Assembly (NCBI GenBank): GCA_044433115.1
Contig: JAWXTY010000007.1
Location: 6,051 to 70,050 of the forward strand
DNA from: CAKUIA01 sp044433115
GTDB lineage: Bacteria; Verrucomicrobiota; Verrucomicrobiia; Opitutales; Intestinicryptomonadaceae
Length of the DNA: 64,000 bases
Direction: 5' to 3'
Positions within the stretch are counted from its first letter, which is position 1. Each line of letters opens with the position of its first letter. Shown here in pieces: positions 36,125-45,065 of the stretch. The notes under the pieces are model-generated. The model had not been told where the DNA came from and made no database searches. It saw nothing but the letters and a program-made list of their open reading frames with translations. Made by a program: the position numbers and the translations under genes.

Positions 36125-37684
36125 TTAGTGCTTAAAGTGGCGTACACCTGTAAATACCATTGCCATATTGCTAGCGTCTGCAGCTTCGATAACTTCAGCG
36201 TCTCTAACAGAGCCACCTGGTTGAATAGCAGCAGTTGCCCCCGATTGAGCAGCAGCAATCAAGCCATCAGCAAATGGGAAAAATGCGTCAGAAGCAATTA
36301 CAGAACCTTCCAAAGACAACTTAGCCTCGCCAGCCTTCCAAACAGCTATTTGAGAACTATCTACTCTTGACATCTGCCCTGCCCCTATACCCAATGTACG
36401 CTCAGCATTAGCATAAACAATAGCATTGCTCTTTACGTGCTTAACAACTTTCCAGCCGAACAATAAAGAAGCCCACTCAGCATCTGTAGGTTGCCTCTTA
36501 GTAACAACTTGCATATTCGCCTTTAGCTCTTGAATACTATCAGTAGCTTGAACGAGCATAGCACCAATAACTGACTTAAATTGAGTTTTGCACATATTTT
36601 CCTTAGAATACTTAGAAGTCATCAATCTCAAGTTCTTCTTTTTAGAGAATATTTCTAGTGCAGTTTCGTCGAAAGATGGAGCAATGATAACTTCGCAAAA
36701 TATCTTAGAAATAATTTCTGCCAATGCACCATCTAATTCCTTATTTACAACAATTATGCCACCAAAAGGTGCTTGCATATCTGTAGCATAAGCTTGTTCC
36801 CACGCTTGAACTAGAGTGTCAGCTGAGGCAACGCCACAAGGATTTGTGTGCTTTAAGATTGCTAAAGTTGGGCGACTTGCGTCAAATTCAGAAATCAATT
36901 CAACAGCAGCACTAATATCTATAATATTGTTATAAGAAAGTTCCTTGCCTTGTAATTGAGTGAACATTTCACTAAATTCTTTGCCATATAAAGCTGCATA
37001 TTGGTGAGGATTTTCGCCATAACGCATACTTTGAAGCATAGGCATTGCAATATTCATTTGCTGTGGCAATTCTTCGCCAACAAAGTTTTGGTGCAAATAT
37101 GTACTAATAGCTGTATCGTATGCAGCAGTCTTTTTATATACCTTTAATGCTAGTTCTTTTCTTAGAGAACTTAGGGTAGCTTCATCAGCTTCCATAGCTT
37201 CTAAAACCTTGTTATAATCTGCACTATCGCATACTACAGTTACGCTATTGTGGTTTTTAGCTGCAGACCTCAACATAGAAGGTCCACCTATATCTATATT
37301 TTCTATAGCTTCTGCTAAAGTACAATCAGGCTTTGCAACAGTGCTTTCAAAAGGGTATAAGTTAACAACAACCATATCAATCATCTCAATATCATTGTCC
37401 CTAGCTTGTTGCATATGCTCTGGGTTAGAACGCATACATAGCAAACCTCCGTGGATTTTTGGGTGTAAAGTTTTAACTCTACCGTCCATCATTTCAGGGA
37501 AGTGCGTGTGTTCGCTAACTTCTGTTACAGGTATACCAGCTTTAGCTAACATAGTAGCTGTGCCTCCTGTAGACAAAATTTTATAGTTGTGCTTTTGCAC
37601 TAACTCGCTCGCAAATTCTAGTAGACCAGATTTATCACTAACTGACATTAAAGCTATTCTTTTTTCCATAGTCCTTATTATCAT
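36125..37684 (-). CDS. purH: Bifunctional AICAR transformylase/IMP cyclohydrolase
   Basis: 519 residues. The N-terminal IMP cyclohydrolase domain carries RIALMSVSDKSGLLEFA, STGGTATMLAKAG and GRVKTLHPKIHGGLLCMR. The C-terminal transformylase domain carries LRYGENPHQYAA-type sequence MRYGENPHQYAALYG and HTNPCGVASAD with the catalytic Lys-His region. It makes the last two steps to IMP. It leads a leftward run purH-LysM-rmuC-meaB-xer. PurE, an earlier step, is at 61405. Confidence 0.96.
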   Translation of the reverse strand: MIIRTMEKRIALMSVSDKSGLLEFASELVQKHNYKILSTGGTATMLAKAGIPVTEVSEHTHFPEMMDGRVKTLHPKIHGGLLCMRSNPEHMQQARDNDIEMIDMVVVNLYPFESTVAKPDCTLAEAIENIDIGGPSMLRSAAKNHNSVTVVCDSADYNKVLEAMEADEATLSSLRKELALKVYKKTAAYDTAISTYLHQNFVGEELPQQMNIAMPMLQSMRYGENPHQYAALYGKEFSEMFTQLQGKELSYNNIIDISAAVELISEFDASRPTLAILKHTNPCGVASADTLVQAWEQAYATDMQAPFGGIIVVNKELDGALAEIISKIFCEVIIAPSFDETALEIFSKKKNLRLMTSKYSKENMCKTQFKSVIGAMLVQATDSIQELKANMQVVTKRQPTDAEWASLLFGWKVVKHVKSNAIVYANAERTLGIGAGQMSRVDSSQIAVWKAGEAKLSLEGSVIASDAFFPFADGLIAAAQSGATAAIQPGGSVRDAEVIEAADASNMAMVFTGVRHFKH

Positions 37685-37739
37685 AAATTATGCCCCAACA
37701 TTTCAAGCATATTTTACAAAAATTTACTTAAAAATGCTT

Positions 37740-39458
37740 TTAAAAATGAAATTCCGACACTTTTGCTTTCAATTCTCTTGCACTTTGCATAAGACTTTCG
37801 TTTTCTGCTCTAAAATTTGATATATTTGAACCAATTTCTTCGCCATCATTACTTAAACTTATCATAGATGCCGACAAATTGTGAGCTTCTTTAAATTGCT
37901 CTGAAATAATTGAAGATAAACTCTCAAAACCTTGCAATAAAAGATTTACGCCCCTTACAATCTCGCCAAGATTTCCTGCTAGTATTGATAGGGAATGATT
38001 TGTATCTTGCATTTTCATACTAAACTTTGCCATATCGCCTAAATCTGCATTTAAAGTGTCTTGTAAATCTATAGCAGATAAGGTTATGCTTTCTGTAAGT
38101 TTTTGAGTATCAGTCGCTACATTGTGTATTTCCTTAGATAACAAAGATAGAGCTAAGCCTTCTACGCCAACTTTTTCTGCCTCTATTGCTATGTTAAACG
38201 ATACCAAATTTGCATTTTCACTTACCTTATTTATATCTAAAACTAAGGCTTTGATTTTAACTGCTAAACCACTGATAAATTCTAAGATGCTAGAAGTTTC
38301 TCTCGACGCTTTTGATAAATTTAAAATAGAACTTTTAAGCTTATTTAAAGACTCATTTGCACTTTCTGAGGTTTTTAAAAACTCCATTAGCTCCCTTGAG
38401 GAATTTAGGGCTGTTATATTCAAGGAATTTGCAGAAAATACAATGGCATCACTTTGTATAGTAGACTGCTTTACACTCAAATTTTGCTCTCGAATAGAAT
38501 TTTCGACATCAAATAAAAGCTCTGAAGAATGCTTTGAAATTTCGCCAACTTTATCACTTAAACTCTTTGTGCGTTGTAGGTTTTTATTTAGACGATTTAT
38601 ATATTGTAATACGTCCATTTCAAGGGCATTCATTTGAGTAAATACAGCTTTTGAATCGAAAGACAACATTCTAAAAGTATACTTTGCCTCAGTTAGATTG
38701 CCTCGTTTAAGTTGCTCTAAGACACGTTGGAGGATATTTAAATCTCTGGAGAAAAAGCTTATGATGTAGAATAAAATAGCACTAATAAGTATAGAGATGA
38801 AGATTGAGAAGTAAATGAGGTTATAAATGTGGTACTGCTCGTAAGTTTCGAGATAAGAAGATAGCTCTAAACTTTGGTTTTGTACATCAAAATTAACACC
38901 GATGAGCCAATTAAAATCTGGGACAAAAGAATACATAGTAAAGAGCTTTGGGTTGTCTTTATAAGTTCTAATAGAATTTAAATCGCCATTATTTTTTTTA
39001 ACATTTTTAGCACGAGCAAGGAGACTTAGAAAATCTCTATGTAAGTGCATATTTTCAGTAGTTTCAATTACAGTAGCTTCTCTAAGTTCTAAATTAGAGA
39101 AACGCATAACAGAAGTATCTTCATCAATAAGTTCGACTACCCAATAATAAAAATTTTTAGAGAATTTATCAGCATCTAAGAATTTTACAATATGCTTTTT
39201 TAGCTCATTAATTTTATTTTCTTTTTCGAGGAGTGTGTAATTACTATCTTTAATATCTTGATTAAGGATAGAACAGGCTTGTTTAAAGTTTTGTAAAAAT
39301 TCTCTTGAGTTTTGAGTTATAGAGCGTTGAAAGAATTTAGATGTTTCATTTTCCAAAGTAGGTTTTTGATAAAGGAAATAAGCCAAAACAGCCACAATAG
39401 GAGTCAATATTGCAACTACTACTACAAAGAAGAGGAATTGTCTAAGAGATAACTTCAC
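37740..39458 (-). CDS. Divergent methyl-accepting chemotaxis protein-like receptor
   Basis: 572 residues. The first transmembrane helix is at 10-30, a periplasmic domain of about 170 residues follows (FYWVVELIDEDTSVMRFSNL, then FTMYSFVPDFNWLIGVNFDV, Cache-like), and the second helix is near 208-230. A HAMP-like segment LQRVLEQLKRGNLTEA leads into long helices. The receptor tip is weakly kept: NANLVSFNIAIEAEKVGVEG in place of the canonical TNLLALNAAIEAARAGE. The central helices pair as in chemoreceptors, but methylation sites and the CheA-binding tip are altered. No che genes are nearby. It could signal through CheA elsewhere or in another way. Confidence 0.75.
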   Translation of the reverse strand: MKLSLRQFLFFVVVVAILTPIVAVLAYFLYQKPTLENETSKFFQRSITQNSREFLQNFKQACSILNQDIKDSNYTLLEKENKINELKKHIVKFLDADKFSKNFYYWVVELIDEDTSVMRFSNLELREATVIETTENMHLHRDFLSLLARAKNVKKNNGDLNSIRTYKDNPKLFTMYSFVPDFNWLIGVNFDVQNQSLELSSYLETYEQYHIYNLIYFSIFISILISAILFYIISFFSRDLNILQRVLEQLKRGNLTEAKYTFRMLSFDSKAVFTQMNALEMDVLQYINRLNKNLQRTKSLSDKVGEISKHSSELLFDVENSIREQNLSVKQSTIQSDAIVFSANSLNITALNSSRELMEFLKTSESANESLNKLKSSILNLSKASRETSSILEFISGLAVKIKALVLDINKVSENANLVSFNIAIEAEKVGVEGLALSLLSKEIHNVATDTQKLTESITLSAIDLQDTLNADLGDMAKFSMKMQDTNHSLSILAGNLGEIVRGVNLLLQGFESLSSIISEQFKEAHNLSASMISLSNDGEEIGSNISNFRAENESLMQSARELKAKVSEFHF

Positions 39459-39655
39459 AAGAAAGGATTAAAAAATTATTTTCCAAAGATAACAAAACAA
39501 ATTAAAACAAAATAAACAAAAAGAGCAAGAGTTTTAATAAAAAACAACAAAAAAACAAAAGCGTCCCAAAAGATTTCAGAACACTTTTTTAAATAAACCA
39601 TCAAGAGCAATGCCAGCCACCACAGCCAGCCAAAAATTTGCAACGCCAAATTTTT
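39459..39655. other. Intergenic A-rich stretch before repeat A4
   Basis: Between the chemoreceptor start and the family A palindrome. The first 120 bp are A-rich homopolymer-like sequence on the plus strand; the rest has TGCCAGCCACCACAGCCAGCC-like low complexity but no gene. The chemoreceptor promoter should lie here, on the minus strand, but no clear consensus is seen. Confidence 0.5.
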
Positions 39656-39780
39656 GTAGGGGCTTCAAATTGCCCTTCAGACGAGTATTTGCTTTTGATT
39701 GAGGATTGAAGCGTATATTAATACGTGAAAGTCTCAATCAAAAGCAAAACGGAGTATCAAGGGTAATTTCAAGCCCCTAC
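39656..39780. repeat. Family A long palindrome, copy A4
   Basis: 125 bp. The outer arms GTAGGGGCTT and AAGCCCCTAC are perfect complements; next come CAAATTGCCCTT and AAGGGTAATTTC, then GCTTTTGATTGAG and CTCAATCAAAAGC. The core is GTATATTAATAC. Its last bases contain the stop codon of nadC (39777-39779). Confidence 0.85.
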
Positions 39781-40718
39781 ACGGAGTCGAGACCTATGTC
39801 TATCCAAGTCGACTGATGCACTAGAGCTCCACAAGAGATGAAGTCGCAGCCAAGGGTTGCTAGTTGGGCAACGCTATCGAGGGATACGCCTCCTGAGATT
39901 TCAGTCCAAGCTTTGTCGCCAACGAGTTGGACAGCTTGCTTGATTTCTTCTACTGAGAAATTGTCAAACATAATTACATCTGCTTTAGCTTGAAGTACAT
40001 ATTCAATTTGGGATATGCTATCTACTTCTACTTCTACAGCGATGTCTGGGTTTTGAGAAATTGATTTTTCTACAGCTAGGGCGAGACGTTCGCCTTTAGT
40101 TGAAGCAGAGAAAGCGAGGTGATTATCCTTGAGCATAACTCTGTCGAAAAGACCTATTCTGTGATTGAAAGCACCTCCACAAGCTACTGCAAACTTCTCT
40201 AAGACACGATGAGTTGGGATAGTTTTCCTTGTGTCTAAGAGCATAGTTTTGGAATTGCCCATTGCTTTTACAAATTTATTTGTGTAAGTAGCAATGCCTG
40301 ACAAGTGTTGTAGAAAATTGAGTAGTATGCGTTCTGCACGAAGCATAATTTTAGCTGAGCCTTCTATAGTGCCAATTATGTCGCCTTTAGCTAGAAATTC
40401 GCCATCTTTTTTTGCAGGAGTGAATGTACAAGAGCCATCTTGAGGGAAAGCCTTTGAGTATTCGTCTAAGACTAGAGCGACTAAATTTTCGCCACATAAA
40501 TATAAATCCTTACGAGCAACTAAATTTGCCTTTGCTCGACTATCCTTAGATAGGGTATCTGTGGTTATATCACCTACATAGCTTGGCTTTTTTTTGAGTC
40601 CAAAGCCTCCAATATCCTCTGCTATTGCAAGGGATATAATTTTTCTAATATCTTCGCAATCAATATCTTGCCAAGATAGTCTAAAAACTAAATGCTCTAT
40701 GTATTTTTGGTCTTTCAT
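39777..40718 (-). CDS. nadC: Nicotinate-nucleotide pyrophosphorylase (quinolinate phosphoribosyltransferase)
   Basis: 313 residues. The C-terminal half holds the PRPP site: TMLLDTRKTIPTHRVLEKFA, then CGGAFNHRIGLFDRVMLKDN, and VEVEVDSISQIEYVLQAK. ILLNFLQHLSGIAT lies just before them. It converts quinolinate to nicotinate mononucleotide in NAD synthesis. The N-terminus is about 25 residues longer than typical. The TAG stop is inside the outer arm of repeat A4. It is the last gene of the pyrG-kdsA-suhB-nadC unit. Confidence 0.95.
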   Translation of the reverse strand: MKDQKYIEHLVFRLSWQDIDCEDIRKIISLAIAEDIGGFGLKKKPSYVGDITTDTLSKDSRAKANLVARKDLYLCGENLVALVLDEYSKAFPQDGSCTFTPAKKDGEFLAKGDIIGTIEGSAKIMLRAERILLNFLQHLSGIATYTNKFVKAMGNSKTMLLDTRKTIPTHRVLEKFAVACGGAFNHRIGLFDRVMLKDNHLAFSASTKGERLALAVEKSISQNPDIAVEVEVDSISQIEYVLQAKADVIMFDNFSVEEIKQAVQLVGDKAWTEISGGVSLDSVAQLATLGCDFISCGALVHQSTWIDIGLDSV

Positions 40719-40722
40719 ATTT

Positions 40723-41475
40723 TTATAAGAAATTTTTATCTGCTGAAATTTTTATATTTAGAGATAGAGGTTTGCCTGCTATATTTGCATTTTCTACAAA
40801 GAGATAAGCCCCTGCACTTTCGGCTAGAGCCATACCAGCTGCAACGTCCCATAGATTTGTCTTATTTTCAAAATAAGTATCTGCACGTCCACAAGCTACA
40901 TAGGCAGCCGCAATTGCAGCAGAGCCACACATTCTAACTTTTTTGTAACTACGCACACAAGTTACAAATTCTTGCATAGCTTCGTCTTCAAAAGTTGTCG
41001 CACTAGGAAAGCCTGTCATAAGCATAGCTTGGCTCTTTTCCTTAGCCCAATTTGGCTTGATTGCTACACCATTTATAGTCAATGGGTGGGATTTTGCTCC
41101 AGCGAAAAGCTCGTCTCTGATAAAGTCATAAACCACACCAACAATGGAATCCATACCCTTCATTAGGGCAATACTCACGCATACTACAGGGTAGCCACGC
41201 AAGAAGTTATAAGTGCCATCAATAGGGTCGACAATCCAGTAGTACTCGTTATTTTCAGCTAGGGATAAATTGCCTGAAAGCTCTTCGCCAATGATAGGAA
41301 TGCCACTTTTTTCTAATAAAGAGCCTATAAATTTTTCGCTTTCGATGTCCTCTTGAAGCTTAACGTCGTGTCCTTCTTGGCTGTTAATTGTGCGTTGAGA
41401 GATTTTTTGGAGTCTCTCGCCTGCTTGCTTTGCAACGTCTATTGCAAGATTTAGCATTTTATCTACATCTACCAT
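40723..41475 (-). CDS. suhB: Inositol monophosphatase-family protein (SuhB-like)
   Basis: 250 residues. The metal sites are seen as IIGEELSGN, WIVDPIDGTYNFLRG and NLWDVAAGMALAESAGA. The family hydrolyses inositol-1-phosphate and related sugar phosphates or phosphoadenosine phosphate; E. coli SuhB also acts in rRNA transcription. The exact substrate is not set by sequence. It lies between kdsA and nadC with four-base spacing, so it belongs to a short operon of housekeeping genes. Confidence 0.9.
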   Translation of the reverse strand: MVDVDKMLNLAIDVAKQAGERLQKISQRTINSQEGHDVKLQEDIESEKFIGSLLEKSGIPIIGEELSGNLSLAENNEYYWIVDPIDGTYNFLRGYPVVCVSIALMKGMDSIVGVVYDFIRDELFAGAKSHPLTINGVAIKPNWAKEKSQAMLMTGFPSATTFEDEAMQEFVTCVRSYKKVRMCGSAAIAAAYVACGRADTYFENKTNLWDVAAGMALAESAGAYLFVENANIAGKPLSLNIKISADKNFL

Positions 41476-41476
41476 T

Positions 41477-42274
41477 TTAGAGTACTTTCCTTATATCTAA
41501 ACAAACTTTGATTAAATCTTTTAGCTCAGCTAGAGGCAGTTGAGTTGCAGCGTCAGAAATTGCTTTTTCAGGCTCTGGGTGAGTTTCTATAAACAAGCCA
41601 TTTGCCCCTGCAGCTACTGCAGCCTTTGCAAGAGTTTTTACATATTTACGCTCGCCTGAGCTTTGCCCATTGCCAGCCCCTGGGAGCTGAACAGCGTGAG
41701 TTGCGTCGAAAATTACAGCTGTATCATTTTCAGCCATTATAGAAAACGACCTCATATCTACTACCAAATTTTGGTATCCAAAAGTTGTACCTCTATCAGT
41801 TTGCCAAATTTCATTAGCTTCAGACTCTCTCAACTTAGAAACCACATACTTCATTTCGTAAGGAGACAAGAACTGCCCTTTTTTTACATTTACAGCCTTG
41901 CCAGTCTTTGCAGCTGCTACCAAAATATCAGTTTGTCTACATAAAAATGCAGGAATTTGCAAAGCGTCGCAAACATTTCCAACAATTTCGCACTGCCAAG
42001 ACTCGTGTATATCAGTAATAGTCCTCAATCCAAATTGAGACTTAACTTCAGACATAATCTTCAAGCCCTCTTCAATGCCAGTACCTCTATTGCTATGTAT
42101 GCTAGTTCTATTTGCCTTGTCGAAACTACCTTTAAAAAGTATCTCTATATCAGCCTTAAACTCTTGCTCTAAGCTTGCAACATATTCAGCAACTCTAAGG
42201 CTAAGGTCTCTGCTCTCTAAGGAACAAGGACCTGCAATAATTAGAGTTTTGCCTGTTTTTGGGTCGAAAATCAT
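41477..42274 (-). CDS. kdsA: 3-deoxy-8-phosphooctulonate synthase
   Basis: 265 residues. IIAGPCSLESRDLSLRVA and FKGSFDKANRTSIHSNRG are the PEP and arabinose-5-phosphate binding segments. NVKKGQFLSPYEMKYVV and DATHAVQLPGAGNGQSSG are also typical. It makes Kdo-8-phosphate for lipopolysaccharide. The Asn in NVKKG marks the metal-independent class, although active-site metal use cannot be judged from sequence alone. One base separates it from suhB and two from pyrG. Confidence 0.96.
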   Translation of the reverse strand: MIFDPKTGKTLIIAGPCSLESRDLSLRVAEYVASLEQEFKADIEILFKGSFDKANRTSIHSNRGTGIEEGLKIMSEVKSQFGLRTITDIHESWQCEIVGNVCDALQIPAFLCRQTDILVAAAKTGKAVNVKKGQFLSPYEMKYVVSKLRESEANEIWQTDRGTTFGYQNLVVDMRSFSIMAENDTAVIFDATHAVQLPGAGNGQSSGERKYVKTLAKAAVAAGANGLFIETHPEPEKAISDAATQLPLAELKDLIKVCLDIRKVL

Positions 42275-42276
42275 AA

Positions 42277-43881
42277 CTAAACTATAGTAGAATTAGCGAT
42301 AGATTTTGCCACAAAGTCCAAGAACAATGGGTGAGGCTCGCTCGGTTTTGATTGAAATTCTGGGTGGAATTGTACACCAATCATCCAAGGGTGAGCTTCA
42401 ACGTCAACAATTTCAACTAAGCCAGAATCAGGGTTTATACCTGCAATATTCAAACCTGCCTTTTCCAAAGACTCTCTATAAAAGCTATTAAACTCAAAGC
42501 GATGCCTGTGTCTTTCAGAAATTTCTTGAGCATTGTAAATACCAGCTACCTTAGAGCCTTCAGTCAATAAACACTTATAAGCTCCTAAACGCATTGAAGC
42601 ACCCTTTTTAGTAATCTTCTTTTGCTCTTGCATTATATCTATAACTAGATTAGAAGAATTTGGGTTAAACTCTGCACTATTTGCATCAGCTAAGCCCAAT
42701 ACATTTCTAGCATATTCTATAACTAAAATTTGCATACCCAAGCATATACCAAAATAAGGAACTTTGTTCTCTCTAGCATATTTTGCTGCAGCGATTTTGC
42801 CTTCAATACCTCTGTCGCCAAAGCCTCCAGGGATTAAAATGCCATCTACGTCAGATAAATATTTTTCAACTCCGTCCTTTTCAATCATCTCAGAGTCAAC
42901 TCTAACAACTTGAACCTTTGCAGAATTGCCAATACCTGCGTGTGCCAATGACTCATATATAGACTTATATGCGTCTTGAAGCTCGATATATTTGCCTACT
43001 ACTGCAATCTTTGTCTTGCGTTCTGGGAATTTTAAGCGTTGCACGATTTCGTCCCACTTAGACATATCTGCCTTAGGGTAACCCTCTAAACGCAACTTTT
43101 GCACAACTAATTCGTCCATCGCCTCTCTTGCCAATACGCAAGGTAGCTCGTATATAGAAGTTTCTACGTCCATTTCTTCAATGACAGCCTTAGGCTCTAC
43201 ATTACAAAATAGCGATAACTTTTGCCTCATATCTTCTGTTATAGGGTGTTCTGTTCTACATACCAAAATGTCAGGTTGAATACCAATTTCTCTTAGTTTC
43301 GCAACGCTTTGCTGAGATGGCTTTGTCTTAAGCTCACCTGCTGCCTTCAAATAAGGTATTAAAGTAACGTGCACAAGCAATACGTTATCTTTGCCAACTT
43401 CAAGGCTAAATTGTCTAATAGCTTCCAAGAAAGGCAAGCCTTCGATGTCGCCTATAGTGCCACCAATTTCTGTAATAAGAATGTCAGCGTCGCCTGCTCC
43501 CTCGTAAATACGACGCTTTATCTCGTTGGTAACGTGAGGGATAACTTGAACAGTCTTGCCTAAATAGTCGCCATTACGCTCCTTTTGAATTACAGACTCA
43601 TAAATCTGTCCAGAAGATACGCTATTTAGCTTGCTTAGCTTAGAATTAGTAAATCTTTCATAATGCCCTAAGTCTAAGTCAGTTTCAGCACCATCGTCTA
43701 AAACATAAACTTCGCCGTGCTGGAATGGACTCATTGTACCAGGGTCGACGTTCAAGTAAGGGTCAAATTTTTGTATTCTAACCTTTAAGTTTCTAGTTTC
43801 TAAGACAGCTCCAAGCGAGCCTGATGTTAAACCTTTGCCTAATGAGGACACTACTCCTCCTGTAATAAAAATATACTTCAT
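42277..43881 (-). CDS. pyrG: CTP synthase
   Basis: 534 residues. The synthetase domain starts KYIFITGGVVSSLGKGL and continues with QKFDPYLNVDPGTMSPFQHG and ITEIGGTIGDIE. The glutaminase domain carries FGICLGMQ with the nucleophile Cys, and the later VQFHPEFQSKP with the catalytic His and Glu. It aminates UTP to CTP. It leads the pyrG-kdsA-suhB-nadC unit; the upstream gap toward rpsU is 229 bp. Confidence 0.97.
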   Translation of the reverse strand: MKYIFITGGVVSSLGKGLTSGSLGAVLETRNLKVRIQKFDPYLNVDPGTMSPFQHGEVYVLDDGAETDLDLGHYERFTNSKLSKLNSVSSGQIYESVIQKERNGDYLGKTVQVIPHVTNEIKRRIYEGAGDADILITEIGGTIGDIEGLPFLEAIRQFSLEVGKDNVLLVHVTLIPYLKAAGELKTKPSQQSVAKLREIGIQPDILVCRTEHPITEDMRQKLSLFCNVEPKAVIEEMDVETSIYELPCVLAREAMDELVVQKLRLEGYPKADMSKWDEIVQRLKFPERKTKIAVVGKYIELQDAYKSIYESLAHAGIGNSAKVQVVRVDSEMIEKDGVEKYLSDVDGILIPGGFGDRGIEGKIAAAKYARENKVPYFGICLGMQILVIEYARNVLGLADANSAEFNPNSSNLVIDIMQEQKKITKKGASMRLGAYKCLLTEGSKVAGIYNAQEISERHRHRFEFNSFYRESLEKAGLNIAGINPDSGLVEIVDVEAHPWMIGVQFHPEFQSKPSEPHPLFLDFVAKSIANSTIV

Positions 43882-44020
43882 ATTGGGGTTTAATTTTAAA
43901 CAGATTTATCTACAAAATGGCAACTCTTTTTATCAAAAGAATGCAACTTTTTTTATTTTTTTATTTTTTTGCTAAAAGTTCTTGACGAAGAAGAAAAAAT
44001 ATTCATTATTAATAATCTTT

Positions 44021-44081
44021 TATCTTTTAAGGCAAAGACTTTGAAATTAATTATTAGAACAAAGCAAAGCCCTTAAAAGAA
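44021..44081 (+). promoter_or_regulatory. Leader hairpin upstream of rpsU
   Basis: ATCTTTTAAGG (44022-44032) pairs with CCTTAAAAGAAGAT (44071-44084) with a small bulge; AAAG runs extend the pairing. It ends about 8 nt before the Shine-Dalgarno sequence, so it may affect access to it. A TTGACG at 43982-43987 is a possible -35 element. Confidence 0.45.
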
Positions 44082-44091
44082 GATATTATTG

Positions 44092-44101
44092 AAGGAGGTG
44101 A
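44092..44101 (+). promoter_or_regulatory. Near-perfect Shine-Dalgarno sequence of rpsU
   Basis: AAGGAGGTGA is a 10-nt match to the complement of the usual 16S rRNA tail. The ATG is 9 nt after it. Most other genes in the window lack such a sequence; weaker AAGGAG is seen only before hemY and phoH. Confidence 0.85.
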
Positions 44102-44110
44102 ATTGAAACA

Positions 44111-44311
44111 ATGGCAATAGAAATTAAGATACGTAAAGGTGAAGCAATGGAAAAGATACTTCGCAGGCTAAAGAAGAAGCTTGATAGAGAAGGTATAATC
44201 CGTGATGCACGTGCAAAGCGTTATTTTGAAAAGCCTTGCGAAATTAAGCGTCGTAAACGCAAAGTTGCAGCTTTCAATAATATGTTACGTCAACGCTACG
44301 AAAACCGCTAG
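44111..44311 (+). CDS. rpsU: 30S ribosomal protein bS21
   Basis: 66 residues, very basic. KGEAMEKILRRLKKKLDREG and RAKRYFEKPCEIKRRKRKVA are typical of the family. It binds near the 16S 3' end in the small subunit and helps mRNA base-pairing. In Bacteroidota the rpsU mRNA is one of few with a strong Shine-Dalgarno sequence, linked to autoregulation; the same contrast is visible here. A terminator follows within 10 bp. Confidence 0.95.
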   Translation: MAIEIKIRKGEAMEKILRRLKKKLDREGIIRDARAKRYFEKPCEIKRRKRKVAAFNNMLRQRYENR

Positions 44312-44320
44312 TCGACAAAT

Positions 44321-44350
44321 AAATGCTCTCATTCGAGGGCATTTTTTTTT
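44321..44350 (+). terminator. Rho-independent terminator after rpsU
   Basis: AAATGCTCTC and GAGGGCATTT pair around ATTC, followed by a run of T. Confidence 0.85.
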
Positions 44351-44365
44351 ACCCCCTCATAAAAA

Positions 44366-44425
44366 AGCTTTTCAGTGGACAGCTTTTTTAGTGGACAGCT
44401 TTTTTAGTGGACAGTGGACAGCGAG
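44366..44425. repeat. Tandem AGTGGACAGC repeat with a distant inverted partner
   Basis: The block AGTGGACAGCTTTTTT occurs about three times and ends AGTGGACAGTGGACAGCG. GTGGACAGTGGACAGCGAG at 44407-44425 has a perfect 19-bp inverted copy at 44564-44582. Confidence 0.7.
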
Positions 44426-44563
44426 CTTTTGGGGGAATGAAATGTCTCTAGCTTTTAGCGTTACTTTAAAAAAGAAATTTTTCAGCTTCTGATTTTTGTC
44501 TTTTGTTTTTAGACGTTTTCGACTTTTATCAAAAAAACTAGCAACTCTAAAATTTTCTTAAGA

Positions 44564-44634
44564 CTCGCTGTCCACTGTCCACACCACAAAAGTTGCTTGC
44601 AAGCTTTTGTGGGAAGCTTTGCTTTTAGCAAAGA
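44564..44634. repeat. Inverted partner copy and small hairpins
   Basis: CTCGCTGTCCACTGTCCAC (44564-44582) is the complement of 44407-44425. It is followed by the strong CCACAAAAG/CTTTTGTGG hairpin and GCTTTGC/AGCAAAG. The last resembles the GCATTGC/AGCAATG module in repeats B3 and B4. Confidence 0.6.
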
Positions 44635-44690
44635 CCCCGCAAGGGGCGAGACGAGAACCACTGTTCGAGCGAGTTCAATCCACTGCCATT

Positions 44691-44718
44691 TCCCCTTTGC
44701 ACCTTCAAGTGCAAAGCC
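44691..44718. repeat. Hairpin module shared with 50743-50769 (inverted)
   Basis: The complement reads TAGGCTTTGCACTTGAAGG then TGCAAAGG, found in the forward sense at 50743-50769. The hairpin is TTTGCAC/GTGCAAA. Confidence 0.6.
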
Positions 44719-44739
44719 TAAAATCTTACATAAAAATCT

Positions 44740-44912
44740 AGGGTAATTCTAAAAATTAGCAGTTGATTATTTTTGAATTTATTTTTAGGACAATTTTTTA
44801 TGTTTTTGAGGATAATAACAGCGTTATTTGACAAAAAAACAGAGAAAATTGAACAAAAATAAAACAAAAAGAATAACTGTTTATTTGAAAAACTAATTTT
44901 TAGAACTACCCT
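44740..44912. repeat. Family B palindromic element, copy B7
   Basis: 173 bp. The end AGGGTAATTCTAAAAATTAG (44740-44759) matches the complement of 44893-44912 at 19 of 20 positions. The inside differs from other copies, so only the ends are shared. Confidence 0.75.
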
Positions 44913-44922
44913 CTAATTAATT

Positions 44923-45004
44923 CGAAAGGGATACTTCCCTTTCGATGGGAGGGGCTTTTGTTGAATTATCTTTAATTTTTTAAAATTAATTTAATTCAAC
45001 AAAA
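44923..45004. repeat. Two AT-rich hairpins
   Basis: CGAAAGGGA/TCCCTTTCG with loop TACT, and CTTTTGTTGAATTA/TAATTCAACAAAAG around an A/T centre. A similar pair of hairpins lies at 50633-50717. Confidence 0.6.
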
Positions 45005-45065
45005 GGAAGAGTGGACAACCGACTAGCACCCCAAGAAAAACCACCAATAAACAAACGTCAACAAA

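Noticed and set aside
44202..44492. Plus-strand ORF after rpsU
   Set aside because: It overlaps rpsU in another frame and reads through the terminator and GTGGACAG repeats; the product has no family pattern.
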